64,000 nt of DNA from Aquimarina muelleri DSM 19832 (GTDB lineage: Bacteria > Bacteroidota > Bacteroidia > Flavobacteriales > Flavobacteriaceae). Where the stretch lies: contig NZ_AUML01000004.1 in assembly GCF_000430665.1 (NCBI RefSeq), positions 62,001-126,000 on the forward strand, in the 5' to 3' direction. The notes under the pieces were generated by a model. It did not search any database, had not been told where the DNA came from, and saw only the letters and a program-made list of their open reading frames with translations. Positions 56,918 through 64,000 of the stretch are shown piece after piece (the first letter of the stretch is position 1; the number at the start of each line of letters is the position of its first letter). Both the position numbers and the translations under genes were made by a program.

Positions 56918-57308
56918 GAGGAATAACAAGGAAGGAGGGTTTAGTGCTTCTTTTGTATATAAAAATCTAATTATAAGTTTTTTTATTATTTTTCATTTCA
57001 CTTTTTATCCATATTTATAAGGAGTTTGGTTGGTTTTAAAAATCTTTTTAGGTTGATGAATCTGTTTTTTTGTTCTTTGTTAAGATTTAAGGAATAAGAG
57101 AGAATACTTGGAATTAGAAGTCTTTTGCTTTTCTATGTTTTGTGTTATTGCAGATTTTCTTAGTTGTAATAAAAACATAGAAATAACAAGAGCTTATTGG
57201 TTTGATTATCAAAATGTTCTGTATTAAGTTGTTGTTTTGGTCTTGTTTCTTTCTTTTTTGATAATTTGAAGCTAGTTTGTTAAAAGTTGGATAATAAGTA
57301 GTTATAAG

Positions 57309-57339
57309 TTGTCTAAAAGGCTTTTAAGATATATCTTTG
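57309..57339 (+). promoter_or_regulatory. promoter of the ctaB-cox biogenesis operon
   Basis: TTG (57309-57311), 20-nt spacer, TATCTTTG (57332-57339). The -7 element is a full match. Initiation near 57346 gives a leader of about 120 nt, containing a short open frame. Confidence 0.7.
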
Positions 57340-57368
57340 CACCACTTTTAGAAAAATGCTATTTTGAA

Positions 57369-57452
57369 ATGAGTCATAAAAATAATATTTGGTATATTAC
57401 AGATATATTTATTGACAAATTCCATCAGGGTTTTAAGGGAAAATGGAAATAA
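57369..57452 (+). CDS. possible 27-codon upstream ORF in the ctaB leader
   Basis: ATG at 57369 to TAA at 57452, encoding MSHKNNIWYITDIFIDK and a few more residues, ending in WK. It lies wholly between the predicted transcription start and the ctaB start. It may be chance, or a regulatory leader peptide; nothing else supports it. Confidence 0.2.
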   Translation: MSHKNNIWYITDIFIDKFHQGFKGKWK

Positions 57453-57464
57453 ACTGATGAAAAG

Positions 57465-58376
57465 GTGCAAGATTTGAGCGTGACCCCAATTAATACTGCA
57501 AAAATTTCTGTTATTCAGGATTTTAAGGAGATTACAAAAATGCGTCTTGCATTAAGTGTAGTTTTTTCTTCTATTGCAGGATATTTACTAGGTGTAGATA
57601 CAATTTCATGGAGTACTTTGTTGCTTCTTGCAGTAGGAGGGTATTTTATGGTTGGTGCATCTAATGCTTTTAATCAGGTTATAGAAAAAGATTTAGATAA
57701 ATTGATGGATCGCACAAAAAACAGGCCAGTTCCTTCGGGAAGAATGTCTGTAAATACTGCGTTTTTAATAGCTACACTTTTTACCATTGCAGGAATATCA
57801 GTTTTATATAGTATCAATCCTAAAACGGCAATGTTTGGAGCGATTTCTATTTTTATTTATGTAAGCTTGTATACCCCTTTAAAAACAAAGACACCATTAT
57901 CTGTTTTTGTAGGAGCTATCCCAGGAGCTATTCCTTTTATGTTGGGATGGGTAGCAGCAACAAATGAGTTTGGTATAGAACCAGGAACTTTATTTATGAT
58001 TCAGTTTTTTTGGCAATTTCCACATTTCTGGGCAATTGGATGGTTTTTATATGAAGATTATGAAAAAGGTGGGTTTTTTATGTTGCCTACAGGTAAAAGA
58101 GATAAGGGTACAGCAGTACAAGTAATTGTTTATACGGTATGGACAATTGTGACGTCTTTGATTCCTGTATTTGGAGTAACAGGAAAACTGTATTTAACTC
58201 CTGTTTCTGGAGTAGCTATTTTCTTTTTAGGATTGATTTTATTAAGATTTGCAATTCGTTTATATAAAATACGAGATGCTAAGACAGCAAAACAATTAAT
58301 GTTGATGAGTGTTTTGTATATTACATTATTGCAGATTATTTATGTAGCAGATAAATTTATTAGAGTATGGATTTAA
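57465..58376 (+). CDS. ctaB: protoheme IX farnesyltransferase (heme O synthase)
   Basis: 303 residues from GTG at 57465; other non-ATG starts (TTG 57474, GTG 57480) are possible and would shorten it by 3-5 residues. Nine or so helices with the UbiA-family Asp motif NAFNQVIEKDLDKLMDRTKNRP (N-x3-D-x3-D-type) and the later DYEKGGFFMLP. It adds a farnesyl group to heme B to give heme O for the heme-copper oxidase. First gene of the second oxidase cluster; the next gene overlaps its end by 10 bases. Confidence 0.94.
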   Translation: MQDLSVTPINTAKISVIQDFKEITKMRLALSVVFSSIAGYLLGVDTISWSTLLLLAVGGYFMVGASNAFNQVIEKDLDKLMDRTKNRPVPSGRMSVNTAFLIATLFTIAGISVLYSINPKTAMFGAISIFIYVSLYTPLKTKTPLSVFVGAIPGAIPFMLGWVAATNEFGIEPGTLFMIQFFWQFPHFWAIGWFLYEDYEKGGFFMLPTGKRDKGTAVQVIVYTVWTIVTSLIPVFGVTGKLYLTPVSGVAIFFLGLILLRFAIRLYKIRDAKTAKQLMLMSVLYITLLQIIYVADKFIRVWI

Positions 58377-58948
58377 CACAAGGAACAAGGCAAGAAAAAG
58401 TAGATAGATCCAAGAAAACCATGATGTGGTTTGCTATGATTAGTATGGCTATGGTATTTGCAGGGCTTACTAGTGCTTATGTGGTTAGTAAGGCCAGAAA
58501 AGATTGGGCAACAGATCTTGTTTTTCCAAACGCATTTGTGTTTAGTATTTTTGTAATAGGAGCTAGTAGTATTACATTTTATTTTGTAAAAAAAGCAATA
58601 GAAAATGATAATAGAAATTTAGCGTCATTGTTATTACTCTCTACTTTAGTTTTAGGAGGTCTATTTGTATTTCTTCAATTTGAAGGTTTTAATGATATTA
58701 TTAATCAAGGATATCACTTTACAGGGCCAACATCTAATATAGTTTCTACATTTATGTTTATAATTGTAGTAACACATTTGGCACATATAGCAGGAGGTCT
58801 TATTGTGCTTTTAGTTGTAATTTATAATCATTTTAAACAAAAATATAAAATAGGAAAAACTTTAGGTTTAGAGCTAGGTGCTATGTACTGGCATTTTGTT
58901 GATTTTCTGTGGGTTTATCTCTTTTTATTTTTATATTTTGTGAAATAA
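58367..58948 (+). CDS. cytochrome c oxidase subunit III, short form
   Basis: 193 residues, five membrane helices: MMWFAMISMAMVFAGLTSAYVV at the start, and the C-terminal YWHFVDFLWVYLFLFLYF that marks subunit III family proteins. It overlaps ctaB by 10 bases, so translation is coupled. It may be the true subunit III or a paralogue complementary to the longer neighbour. Together they suggest a split or duplicated subunit III, as found in other Bacteroidota oxidases. Confidence 0.88.
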   Translation: MDLTQGTRQEKVDRSKKTMMWFAMISMAMVFAGLTSAYVVSKARKDWATDLVFPNAFVFSIFVIGASSITFYFVKKAIENDNRNLASLLLLSTLVLGGLFVFLQFEGFNDIINQGYHFTGPTSNIVSTFMFIIVVTHLAHIAGGLIVLLVVIYNHFKQKYKIGKTLGLELGAMYWHFVDFLWVYLFLFLYFVK

Positions 58949-59087
58949 TATGTAATTATTGATGTAGTAACACAAAAGCGATTATTTTAAAGAAAAGCAT
59001 CTGGGATAATTTAAAAATAAATTTGAGTAGATGAAATGATAAAATTGATTATTTTTGTGGAAAATTTAACAACACCAAATTCTTTAT

Positions 59088-60155
59088 ATGGAAACAGCTG
59101 TTACTAAAACAGGGACTGAAGATAAAATCTGGGGGGGTGGTAACAAGCCACTCAAGGTAAGTTACGGTAAAATGATGATGTGGTTTTTTATCCTTTCGGA
59201 TGCGCTAACATTCTCTGGTTTTCTTGCCGCATATGGTTTTTCAAGATTTAAATTTATTGATTCATGGCCAATAGCCGATGAGGTATTTAATCACTTTCCG
59301 TTTTTACATGGAGTAGATGCTCCTATGTACTATGTAGCTTTGATGACTTTTATATTGATTTTTTCTTCTGTGACAATGGTGTTGGCTGTTGATGCAGGAC
59401 ATCAAATGAAACAGAAAAAAGTAATTTTTTATATGTTTCTTACTATTATTGGAGGAGCAATATTCGTAGGTTCACAAGCTTGGGAATGGAAAAACTTTAT
59501 AAAAGGAGAATACGGTGCGGTAGAAACTAAAGGTGGACAGATTTTACAATTTGTAGATGCCGAAGGTCATAGAGTAGGGTTAAAAGATGTTGCAATTGTT
59601 GATATTCATAAAGATAGAGAGCAACATCAGCGTAAAAATGGACTCTGGTATTCTGAAGAAGGAACGCGTCCAACATTTACGGTTTCTGAAATAGCAAATG
59701 GTTTTACAAAAAACACAGATTTGTTAATCAGAACCCAGGAATTAGTTCCAGATCTAGAAAAATTAAAAGCATCAGAAAAAGCTAGAGATGTAGCCTATGC
59801 GACTAAACTGGAAAAAGAATTAGTAAACCCAGAAGCTAAAGGACAAAAAGCTATTTATAAAAGAGAATATTCTTTAAAAAGAATGGGATCTGTTATAGGA
59901 ACTGTAGAAGGAGCAAATCTTACGCATAACGAGTATGGGACACCATTATTTGCAAATTTCTTTTTCTTTATTACAGGGTTTCATGGATTTCACGTATTAT
60001 CTGGAGTAATTATTAACATCATCATCTTTATTAATGTAATTCTTGGTACTTACGAGAGAAGAAAAAATTATGAGATGGTAGAAAAGGTTGGTTTATACTG
60101 GCACTTTGTAGATTTGGTATGGGTATTTGTATTTACGTTCTTTTACCTGGTTTAA
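59088..60155 (+). CDS. cytochrome c oxidase subunit III, long form with large insert
   Basis: 355 residues. The first 135 residues have helices MMMWFFILSDALTFSGFLAAYGF and later ones, and the last 65 residues have the family end GFHGFHVLSGVIIN with YWHFVDLVWVFVFTFFYL. Between them, residues about 141-285 form a hydrophilic, charged insert of roughly 145 residues that ordinary subunit III lacks. A -7-like TATTTTTG (59050-59057) upstream suggests an additional internal promoter, with low confidence. The start gives METAVTKTGTEDKIWGGG. It is the second of two consecutive subunit III genes. Confidence 0.88.
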   Translation: METAVTKTGTEDKIWGGGNKPLKVSYGKMMMWFFILSDALTFSGFLAAYGFSRFKFIDSWPIADEVFNHFPFLHGVDAPMYYVALMTFILIFSSVTMVLAVDAGHQMKQKKVIFYMFLTIIGGAIFVGSQAWEWKNFIKGEYGAVETKGGQILQFVDAEGHRVGLKDVAIVDIHKDREQHQRKNGLWYSEEGTRPTFTVSEIANGFTKNTDLLIRTQELVPDLEKLKASEKARDVAYATKLEKELVNPEAKGQKAIYKREYSLKRMGSVIGTVEGANLTHNEYGTPLFANFFFFITGFHGFHVLSGVIINIIIFINVILGTYERRKNYEMVEKVGLYWHFVDLVWVFVFTFFYLV

Positions 60156-60178
60156 TAAAAATATAGTATTATAATAGT

Positions 60179-60538
60179 ATGGCACACGATATAGCGCATC
60201 ACGAATCGAATACAGCAAAAATATGGAAAGTATTTATTCTATTATCTGTTGTTACAATAGTAGAAGTAATATTAGGGATTATAAAACCAGCATTTTTAAT
60301 AGATACTACTATTATTAGTATGAAATTACTAAACTGGATTTTTATTATTCTAACTATTTATAAAGCATATTATATTACTTGGTCATTTATGCATATGGAA
60401 GGAGAGACCAAAGGACTGAGGAGATCTGTAGTTTGGACAGCAGTTTTTCTAATCTGTTATTTGATCTTTATTCTTCTTACAGAAGGAGATTATGTTTTTG
60501 AAGTGTTTAAAGGAGGGTATAAAAGTTGGGACTTCTAA
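60179..60538 (+). CDS. cytochrome c oxidase subunit IV (COX4_pro-like)
   Basis: 119 residues with three membrane helices (IWKVFILLSVVTIVEVILGI, LLNWIFIILTIYKAYYITW, and SVVWTAVFLICYLIFILL), preceded by a His-rich end (AHDIAHHES). The pattern and position after subunit III identify prokaryotic subunit IV. The conserved MHMEGE motif after the second helix is visible. It is a small stabilising subunit. Followed by a strong terminator. Confidence 0.88.
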   Translation: MAHDIAHHESNTAKIWKVFILLSVVTIVEVILGIIKPAFLIDTTIISMKLLNWIFIILTIYKAYYITWSFMHMEGETKGLRRSVVWTAVFLICYLIFILLTEGDYVFEVFKGGYKSWDF

Positions 60539-60568
60539 GTTCTTGTGTTTATAAGTTAAAAGCATTGT

Positions 60569-60597
60569 AAAAAGACGGTTATTTAAACCGTCTTTTT
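60569..60597 (+). terminator. terminator after the subunit III/IV genes
   Basis: A 12-bp stem (60569-60580 with 60586-60597), 5-nt loop, followed by a T-run. It splits the cluster, so the SCO1 group downstream is a separate transcript or partly read through. Confidence 0.85.
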
Positions 60598-60745
60598 TAT
60601 TTTTGCACCACTGTTTAAAACTCCATTATCTCTATTTTTTTAAGTAGAGTTAGGATTTTATAAAAGTATATAAAATTAATCTCGATTTTGTTCGATGTAT
60701 TATTTGAATTTCTAATTGTTCTAGTGAAAATAAAGTGACTTACCA

Positions 60746-61399
60746 ATGAAAAAATTTCTTGTTTTAGGAGTCTTGTTTGTGTTGCCTTTGGTAGCTTATC
60801 TGTTTTTTGCTTCTGGAGTGCATAATTTTGCCAAACTTCCTGTGCTAACTAAGTCTATTGGAGATCTTGAAAATTTTGAACCATTAGCACAAGAAATAGT
60901 TAGTTTTGATAATAAAATTACAGTATTAGGTTTTTTAGGAAAAGATATTTATCATAAGCAAGGAAATGCATTCAATCTTAACCAAAAGATTTATAAAAAA
61001 AATCAAGGCTTTAAGGATTTTCAATTTGTAATGATATTACCATATGGTAGTGAAAATGCAGCAAAAGAACTTTTAGATGAGTTAGATAATATTACAGATG
61101 TTTCCGAATGGAAATTTCTTTTTGGTACTCCAGAAACAATAAAGACATTGTTTAATAGTCTTAAAACCCCATATCAATTAGATGATAATCTGGCCACGAA
61201 ATATGTTTATATTATAGACAAAAACAAAGGATTAAGAGGTAGAGATGGTACTTTAAAAGATGACGAGGTAAAAGTTTATGGTTATGATGCTAGCTCGGTT
61301 GCAGATCTTACCAATGTAATGGATGACGATATAAAAGTGATTTTAGCAGAATATCGTTTGGCATTAAAAAAATATAAGGCAGATCGTAAAGAAAATTAA
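60746..61399 (+). CDS. membrane-anchored protein upstream of SCO1, unknown family
   Basis: 217 residues. One N-terminal helix (MKKFLVLGVLFVLPLVAYLFF) is followed by a soluble domain with TVLGFLGKDIYHKQGNAF and FQFVMILPYGSENAAKELL; strand-helix alternation resembles a thioredoxin-like or SCO-like fold, but no CxxC or CxxxC motif is present. It ends in a Lys-rich tail, 2 bases before the SCO1 gene, so both are coupled. It is probably a non-redox accessory in oxidase assembly. Family not recognised; role inferred from context only. Confidence 0.75.
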   Translation: MKKFLVLGVLFVLPLVAYLFFASGVHNFAKLPVLTKSIGDLENFEPLAQEIVSFDNKITVLGFLGKDIYHKQGNAFNLNQKIYKKNQGFKDFQFVMILPYGSENAAKELLDELDNITDVSEWKFLFGTPETIKTLFNSLKTPYQLDDNLATKYVYIIDKNKGLRGRDGTLKDDEVKVYGYDASSVADLTNVMDDDIKVILAEYRLALKKYKADRKEN

Positions 61400-61401
61400 A
61401 G

Positions 61402-62136
61402 ATGAAAAAATATTCATACGTAGGTATATCATTTGTGATTTTAATTTTTGGAATAATTTTTATTCCAAGAATTGTAAATAGAATAAAAGGTAGTTCTATT
61501 GTTAAAAATGATAGAATGAGTGCTAATAACCCTGTAGCTAACGAAAAGCTTAGTTATATAAAATTGAATGGAGCTTTAAAAAAAGTTCCCGAATTTTCAT
61601 TCTTAGATCAGGACAGTATACAAATTACCAATCATGATTATAAAGGCAAAGTTTATGTTGCAGAGTTCTTTTTTACAAGCTGTCCAACTATTTGTCCTAA
61701 AATGAGTAAGAATTTAGTGTATTTGCAAAATAAGTTGAAAGAATATAAAGACTTTGGAGTAGCTTCTTTTACGATTAACCCTAAAATAGATACACCAACA
61801 AAGCTTAAGAAATATGCAGAACGTTATAATGTAACAAACCCTGATTGGCATTTTTTAACAGGAGATAGAGAAGATATATATAAACTAGCAAATACGGGAT
61901 TTAATATTTACGCAGCAGAAAACCCAGAAGTAGCTGGGGGATTTGAACATAATGGATACTTTGCTTTGATTGATCAAGAAGGGTATGTGAGATCTAGATA
62001 TGATGCCTCTGGGAACCCCATCATTTATTATAGAGGAACAATTGGAGTAGAGGAGAAAGAGGATGAAAATGGAGAAGAAGAGCAAATCACAATTTTATTA
62101 GAAGACATAAAGAAATTATTAGGTAAAAATGAGTAG
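61402..62136 (+). CDS. SCO1/SenC-type copper chaperone for cytochrome oxidase
   Basis: 244 residues. One N-terminal helix anchors a periplasmic domain with C94-P-T-I-C98 (the SCO CxxxC copper site) and the distal histidine H183 in FEHNGYFALIDQEG. It delivers copper to the CuA site of subunit II. The tail is Glu-rich. It overlaps the next gene by 8 bases and is coupled to the gene upstream, so this is an assembly operon. Confidence 0.94.
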   Translation: MKKYSYVGISFVILIFGIIFIPRIVNRIKGSSIVKNDRMSANNPVANEKLSYIKLNGALKKVPEFSFLDQDSIQITNHDYKGKVYVAEFFFTSCPTICPKMSKNLVYLQNKLKEYKDFGVASFTINPKIDTPTKLKKYAERYNVTNPDWHFLTGDREDIYKLANTGFNIYAAENPEVAGGFEHNGYFALIDQEGYVRSRYDASGNPIIYYRGTIGVEEKEDENGEEEQITILLEDIKKLLGKNE

Positions 62137-62674
62137 AACTCAATTGGATGTCGAAAAAAAATATAAAAAATGGATAATAATCTTATCTGTATGTATACCA
62201 CTTGCGGTAGCAGCATTATTTGGAGTTAATTTGAGGAAATTAGGGTTTGATGTAAAGCCACTTACCTTTTTACCACCAATTTATGCTACTATAAATGGAT
62301 TAACAGCAGTGTTTTTGTTAGCAGCCTTATGGGCAATAAAGAATAAAAAGGTTGAGTTACATGAAAAATTAATGAAAACCGCTATAGGATGCTCAGTATT
62401 GTTTTTGCTAATGTATATAGCCTACCATATGACAAGTGATTCTACTAAATTTGGAGGAGTAGGAACAATACAATATGTCTACTATTTTATTTTAATTACT
62501 CACATTATTCTCTCTATAGTAGTTATTCCTTTTGTTTTAATTACTTATGTTAAGGCTTTAGCAAAAAGATTTGATAAACATAAAAAAATAGCCAGAATAA
62601 CATTCCCTATTTGGTTATATGTTGCTATAACTGGAGTAATTGTTTATCTTATGATATCTCCGTATTATGTGTAA
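62129..62674 (+). CDS. DUF420 membrane protein, oxidase-assembly associated
   Basis: 181 residues, five hydrophobic segments (IILSVCIPLAVAALFGVN, LPPIYATINGLTAVFLLAALWA, and others) with HEKLMKTAIGCSVLFLLMYI. This is the DUF420 pattern, often in gene clusters for heme-copper oxidase assembly, close to CtaG-like proteins in function. It starts inside the end of the SCO1 gene. The direct function is unknown. Confidence 0.88.
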   Translation: MSRTQLDVEKKYKKWIIILSVCIPLAVAALFGVNLRKLGFDVKPLTFLPPIYATINGLTAVFLLAALWAIKNKKVELHEKLMKTAIGCSVLFLLMYIAYHMTSDSTKFGGVGTIQYVYYFILITHIILSIVVIPFVLITYVKALAKRFDKHKKIARITFPIWLYVAITGVIVYLMISPYYV

Positions 62675-62712
62675 CATAAAAAATGTATAATCTTATATAA
62701 GTGAATTTGTTT

Positions 62713-62946
62713 ATGAAAATTAAATTCTTTTTTATTATAATTTTATTGCTGTTTTTTTCTGCTTCTGCAGATGCTCAATGCGCGATGTGTAGAGCTGTAT
62801 TAGAAAGTGAAGAAGGACAGAAAACAGCAAAAGGTATCAATAATGGTATTGTGTATTTAATGATTATTCCATATGTTTTAGTAGGTGCTGTTGGGTATTT
62901 TGTTTATCGTAATAAGAAAAAATCAAAAATTTCTAAAGAACAATAA
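62713..62946 (+). CDS. small membrane protein with CxxC motif, unknown
   Basis: 77 residues from the ATG at 62713 (MKIKFFFIIILLL); a GTG at 62701 would add 4. A signal peptide is followed by CAMCRAVLESEEGQ, with a CxxC pair close to the membrane, then a single helix (IVYLMIIPYVLVGAVGYFVY) and a Lys-rich end. It is 38 bases after the DUF420 gene, and likely in the same operon; a role in copper or heme handling is plausible. No family recognised. Confidence 0.72.
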   Translation: MKIKFFFIIILLLFFSASADAQCAMCRAVLESEEGQKTAKGINNGIVYLMIIPYVLVGAVGYFVYRNKKKSKISKEQ

Positions 62947-62990
62947 CTTGGTAGTTAATCATTTTTTAACATTTTCCTAACAATAAAGGA

Positions 62991-63020
62991 TGTAACAAAA
63001 ATGCAAAGTAGAGAGTCTTA
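62991..63020 (+). promoter_or_regulatory. possible ECF-sigma promoter of the ABC transporter genes
   Basis: TGTAAC (62991-62996), 18 bases, GTCTTA (63015-63020) resembles the -35/-10 elements of extracytoplasmic-function sigma factors in Bacteroidota. Initiation near 63027 would leave a leader of about 130 nt. No matching sigma-70-type promoter was found in this gap. Confidence 0.35.
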
Positions 63021-63121
63021 TGTAACAAGACTGCGCTAACCAATCAATAAGTCTTCAAAGGGAAAACCGGAAGATTACCCCAAAAATGTTTAGTATTGTT
63101 AGTTTGTCTAAAGTTTATAAT

Positions 63122-63138
63122 GGTATAATTTTTATACC
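63122..63138 (+). promoter_or_regulatory. palindrome GGTATAATTTTTATACC, possible operator
   Basis: A 17-bp symmetric element (7-bp arms, 3-base centre) lies 22 bases before the ABC ATPase start, well placed for a repressor site or a leader hairpin. Confidence 0.35.
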
Positions 63139-63160
63139 ACATACATCTTAATCCAGTATT

Positions 63161-63862
63161 ATGATTGAAATAAAAGACTTACATAAATCCTATAAAATGG
63201 GGAGCAATTCGCTTCATGTACTTAAAGGAATTAATTTTAGTGTCAAAGAAGGGGAGCTAGTAGCTATTATGGGGTCTTCTGGCTCTGGAAAATCTACATT
63301 GTTAAATATTTTAGGGATGTTAGATGAAGCCGATAGTGGCACCTATTTTTTAGATAATGTGCCTATTAAAGGGCTGAACGAAACAAAAGCTGCAAAATAT
63401 CGTAATAAATTTTTAGGATTTGTTTTTCAGTCTTTTAATCTTATAAATTATAAGACAGCTTTAGAAAATGTAGCCTTGCCCTTATATTATCAACGTAAAA
63501 ATCGAAAAGAACGAGCCGAAAAAGCTATGGATTATCTCAGTAAAGTTGGATTAGCGGAATGGGCAACCCATTTGCCAAGCGAACTTTCAGGAGGACAAAA
63601 ACAACGTGTCGCAATAGCACGGGCACTAGCAGCAGATCCTAAAGTATTATTAGCGGACGAACCTACAGGAGCTCTGGATAGTAAAACATCTTATGAAGTT
63701 ATGGATATAATCCAAACTATTAATGATGAAGGAAAAACAATATTGGTAGTAACTCATGAACCAGATATAGCAGATATGTGTAAACGAATAGTACATCTTA
63801 AAGATGGTGTTATTGTAGAGGATAAGCCTGTAAAACAAATAAGAGCATCCCAATATGTTTGA
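63161..63862 (+). CDS. ABC transporter ATP-binding protein (MacB/LolD type)
   Basis: 233 residues, one nucleotide-binding domain. Walker [11 protein letters not shown]-loop FVFQSFNL, signature LSGGQKQR, Walker [13 protein letters not shown] and the switch His in VVTHEPD are all intact. Together with the overlapping MacB-type permease it belongs to the LolCDE/MacB mechanotransmission class, which moves lipoproteins, peptides or drugs rather than importing nutrients. The permease gene starts 9 bases before its stop. Confidence 0.94.
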   Translation: MIEIKDLHKSYKMGSNSLHVLKGINFSVKEGELVAIMGSSGSGKSTLLNILGMLDEADSGTYFLDNVPIKGLNETKAAKYRNKFLGFVFQSFNLINYKTALENVALPLYYQRKNRKERAEKAMDYLSKVGLAEWATHLPSELSGGQKQRVAIARALAADPKVLLADEPTGALDSKTSYEVMDIIQTINDEGKTILVVTHEPDIADMCKRIVHLKDGVIVEDKPVKQIRASQYV

Positions 63863-64000
63863 TAGAGATAGGTGGAGAGAAATATTTGAAGCTATAGGTA
63901 AAAACAAGCTACGTACCTTTCTTTCTGGATTTACTGTAGCTTTAGGGATACTAATATTTACTATCCTTTTAGGGTTAGGTAATGGATTGTTAAATAGTTT
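63854..64000 (+). CDS. MacB-type ABC transporter permease (3' truncated by window edge)
   Basis: The ATG at 63854 overlaps the ATPase stop by 9 bases. The visible 49 residues are [18 protein letters not shown] followed by LRTFLSGFTVALGILIFTIL, the first membrane helix and the amphipathic region typical of MacB/LolC permeases. The periplasmic domain and the last helices are outside the window. Confidence 0.85.

Larger units (their letters stand above)
56918..57464. other. intergenic region upstream of ctaB, 547 bp
   Basis: AT-rich; no clear gene in 56918-57300. The promoter of the ctaB operon lies at 57309-57339, and a 27-codon frame (57369-57452) lies in the leader. Confidence 0.65.

Noticed and set aside
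1..64000. CRISPR array, prophage, restriction or toxin-antitoxin system
   Set aside because: No regularly spaced direct repeats, no cas, integrase, phage structural, restriction or antitoxin-like genes were seen anywhere in the window.

Overview
The window is chromosomal DNA of a low-GC, gliding-type marine member of the Flavobacteriaceae (Bacteroidota). The evidence is a type IX secretion protein (SprA), an alternative complex III respiratory operon, a DUF5916 protein, DUF2723 and DUF2490 proteins, and promoters of the Bacteroidota type (TTTG, 17-20 nt, TAnnTTTG). Aquimarina or a close relative is plausible, but the genus is inferred from general resemblance only. Most of the window is ordinary core genome with little mobile DNA.

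Layout. 1-3542: C-terminal part of a DUF5916 outer-membrane protein, a beta-lactamase-fold lipoprotein and a collagen-like lipoprotein. 3983-6805: polA. 6870-7020: a candidate small RNA between polA and a membrane metallophosphoesterase. 8521-12920: a cysteine-less thioredoxin-fold protein, a polysaccharide deacetylase and a large DUF2723 membrane protein. 13130-13202: tRNA-Gln with a clear promoter and terminator. 13281-14114: universal stress protein. 14287-19028: the rimP-nusA-infB operon, with a hairpin plus T-run in its leader. 19050-20150: gene-poor DNA holding a decayed IS3-type transposase. 20247-20711: SPOR-domain protein. 20934-32758: the alternative complex III genes actABCDEF followed by coxB and coxA. 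32934-36273: ruvB, a cytochrome P450 and queG. 36363-43802: a minus-strand dissolved-inorganic-carbon uptake cluster (small exported protein, DabA, DabB, SulP transporter, DUF2490 protein). 44009-46318: malic enzyme. 46461-55138: ruvA, sprA, gcvH, vanZ-like. 55272-56917: two TonB-type paralogues. 57465-62946: heme O synthase, two oxidase subunit III genes, subunit IV, SCO1 and associated membrane proteins. 63161-64000: ABC ATPase and the start of its permease.

Working together. Menaquinol is probably oxidised by the ActABCDEF complex, which passes electrons to the CoxB/CoxA oxidase. The second cluster (57-63 kb) supplies the remaining oxidase subunits (III, IV), heme O synthesis and copper delivery, so the respiratory supercomplex is split over two loci about 25 kb apart. 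The DabAB pair with SulP should raise intracellular inorganic carbon; in a heterotroph this would serve anaplerotic carboxylation. All functional statements rest on motif recognition and gene order; no database search was possible. The most unusual items are a helix-hairpin-helix tail on the membrane subunit ActC, the candidate small RNA, the rimP leader hairpin, the Dab/SulP island and the long insert in the second subunit III.
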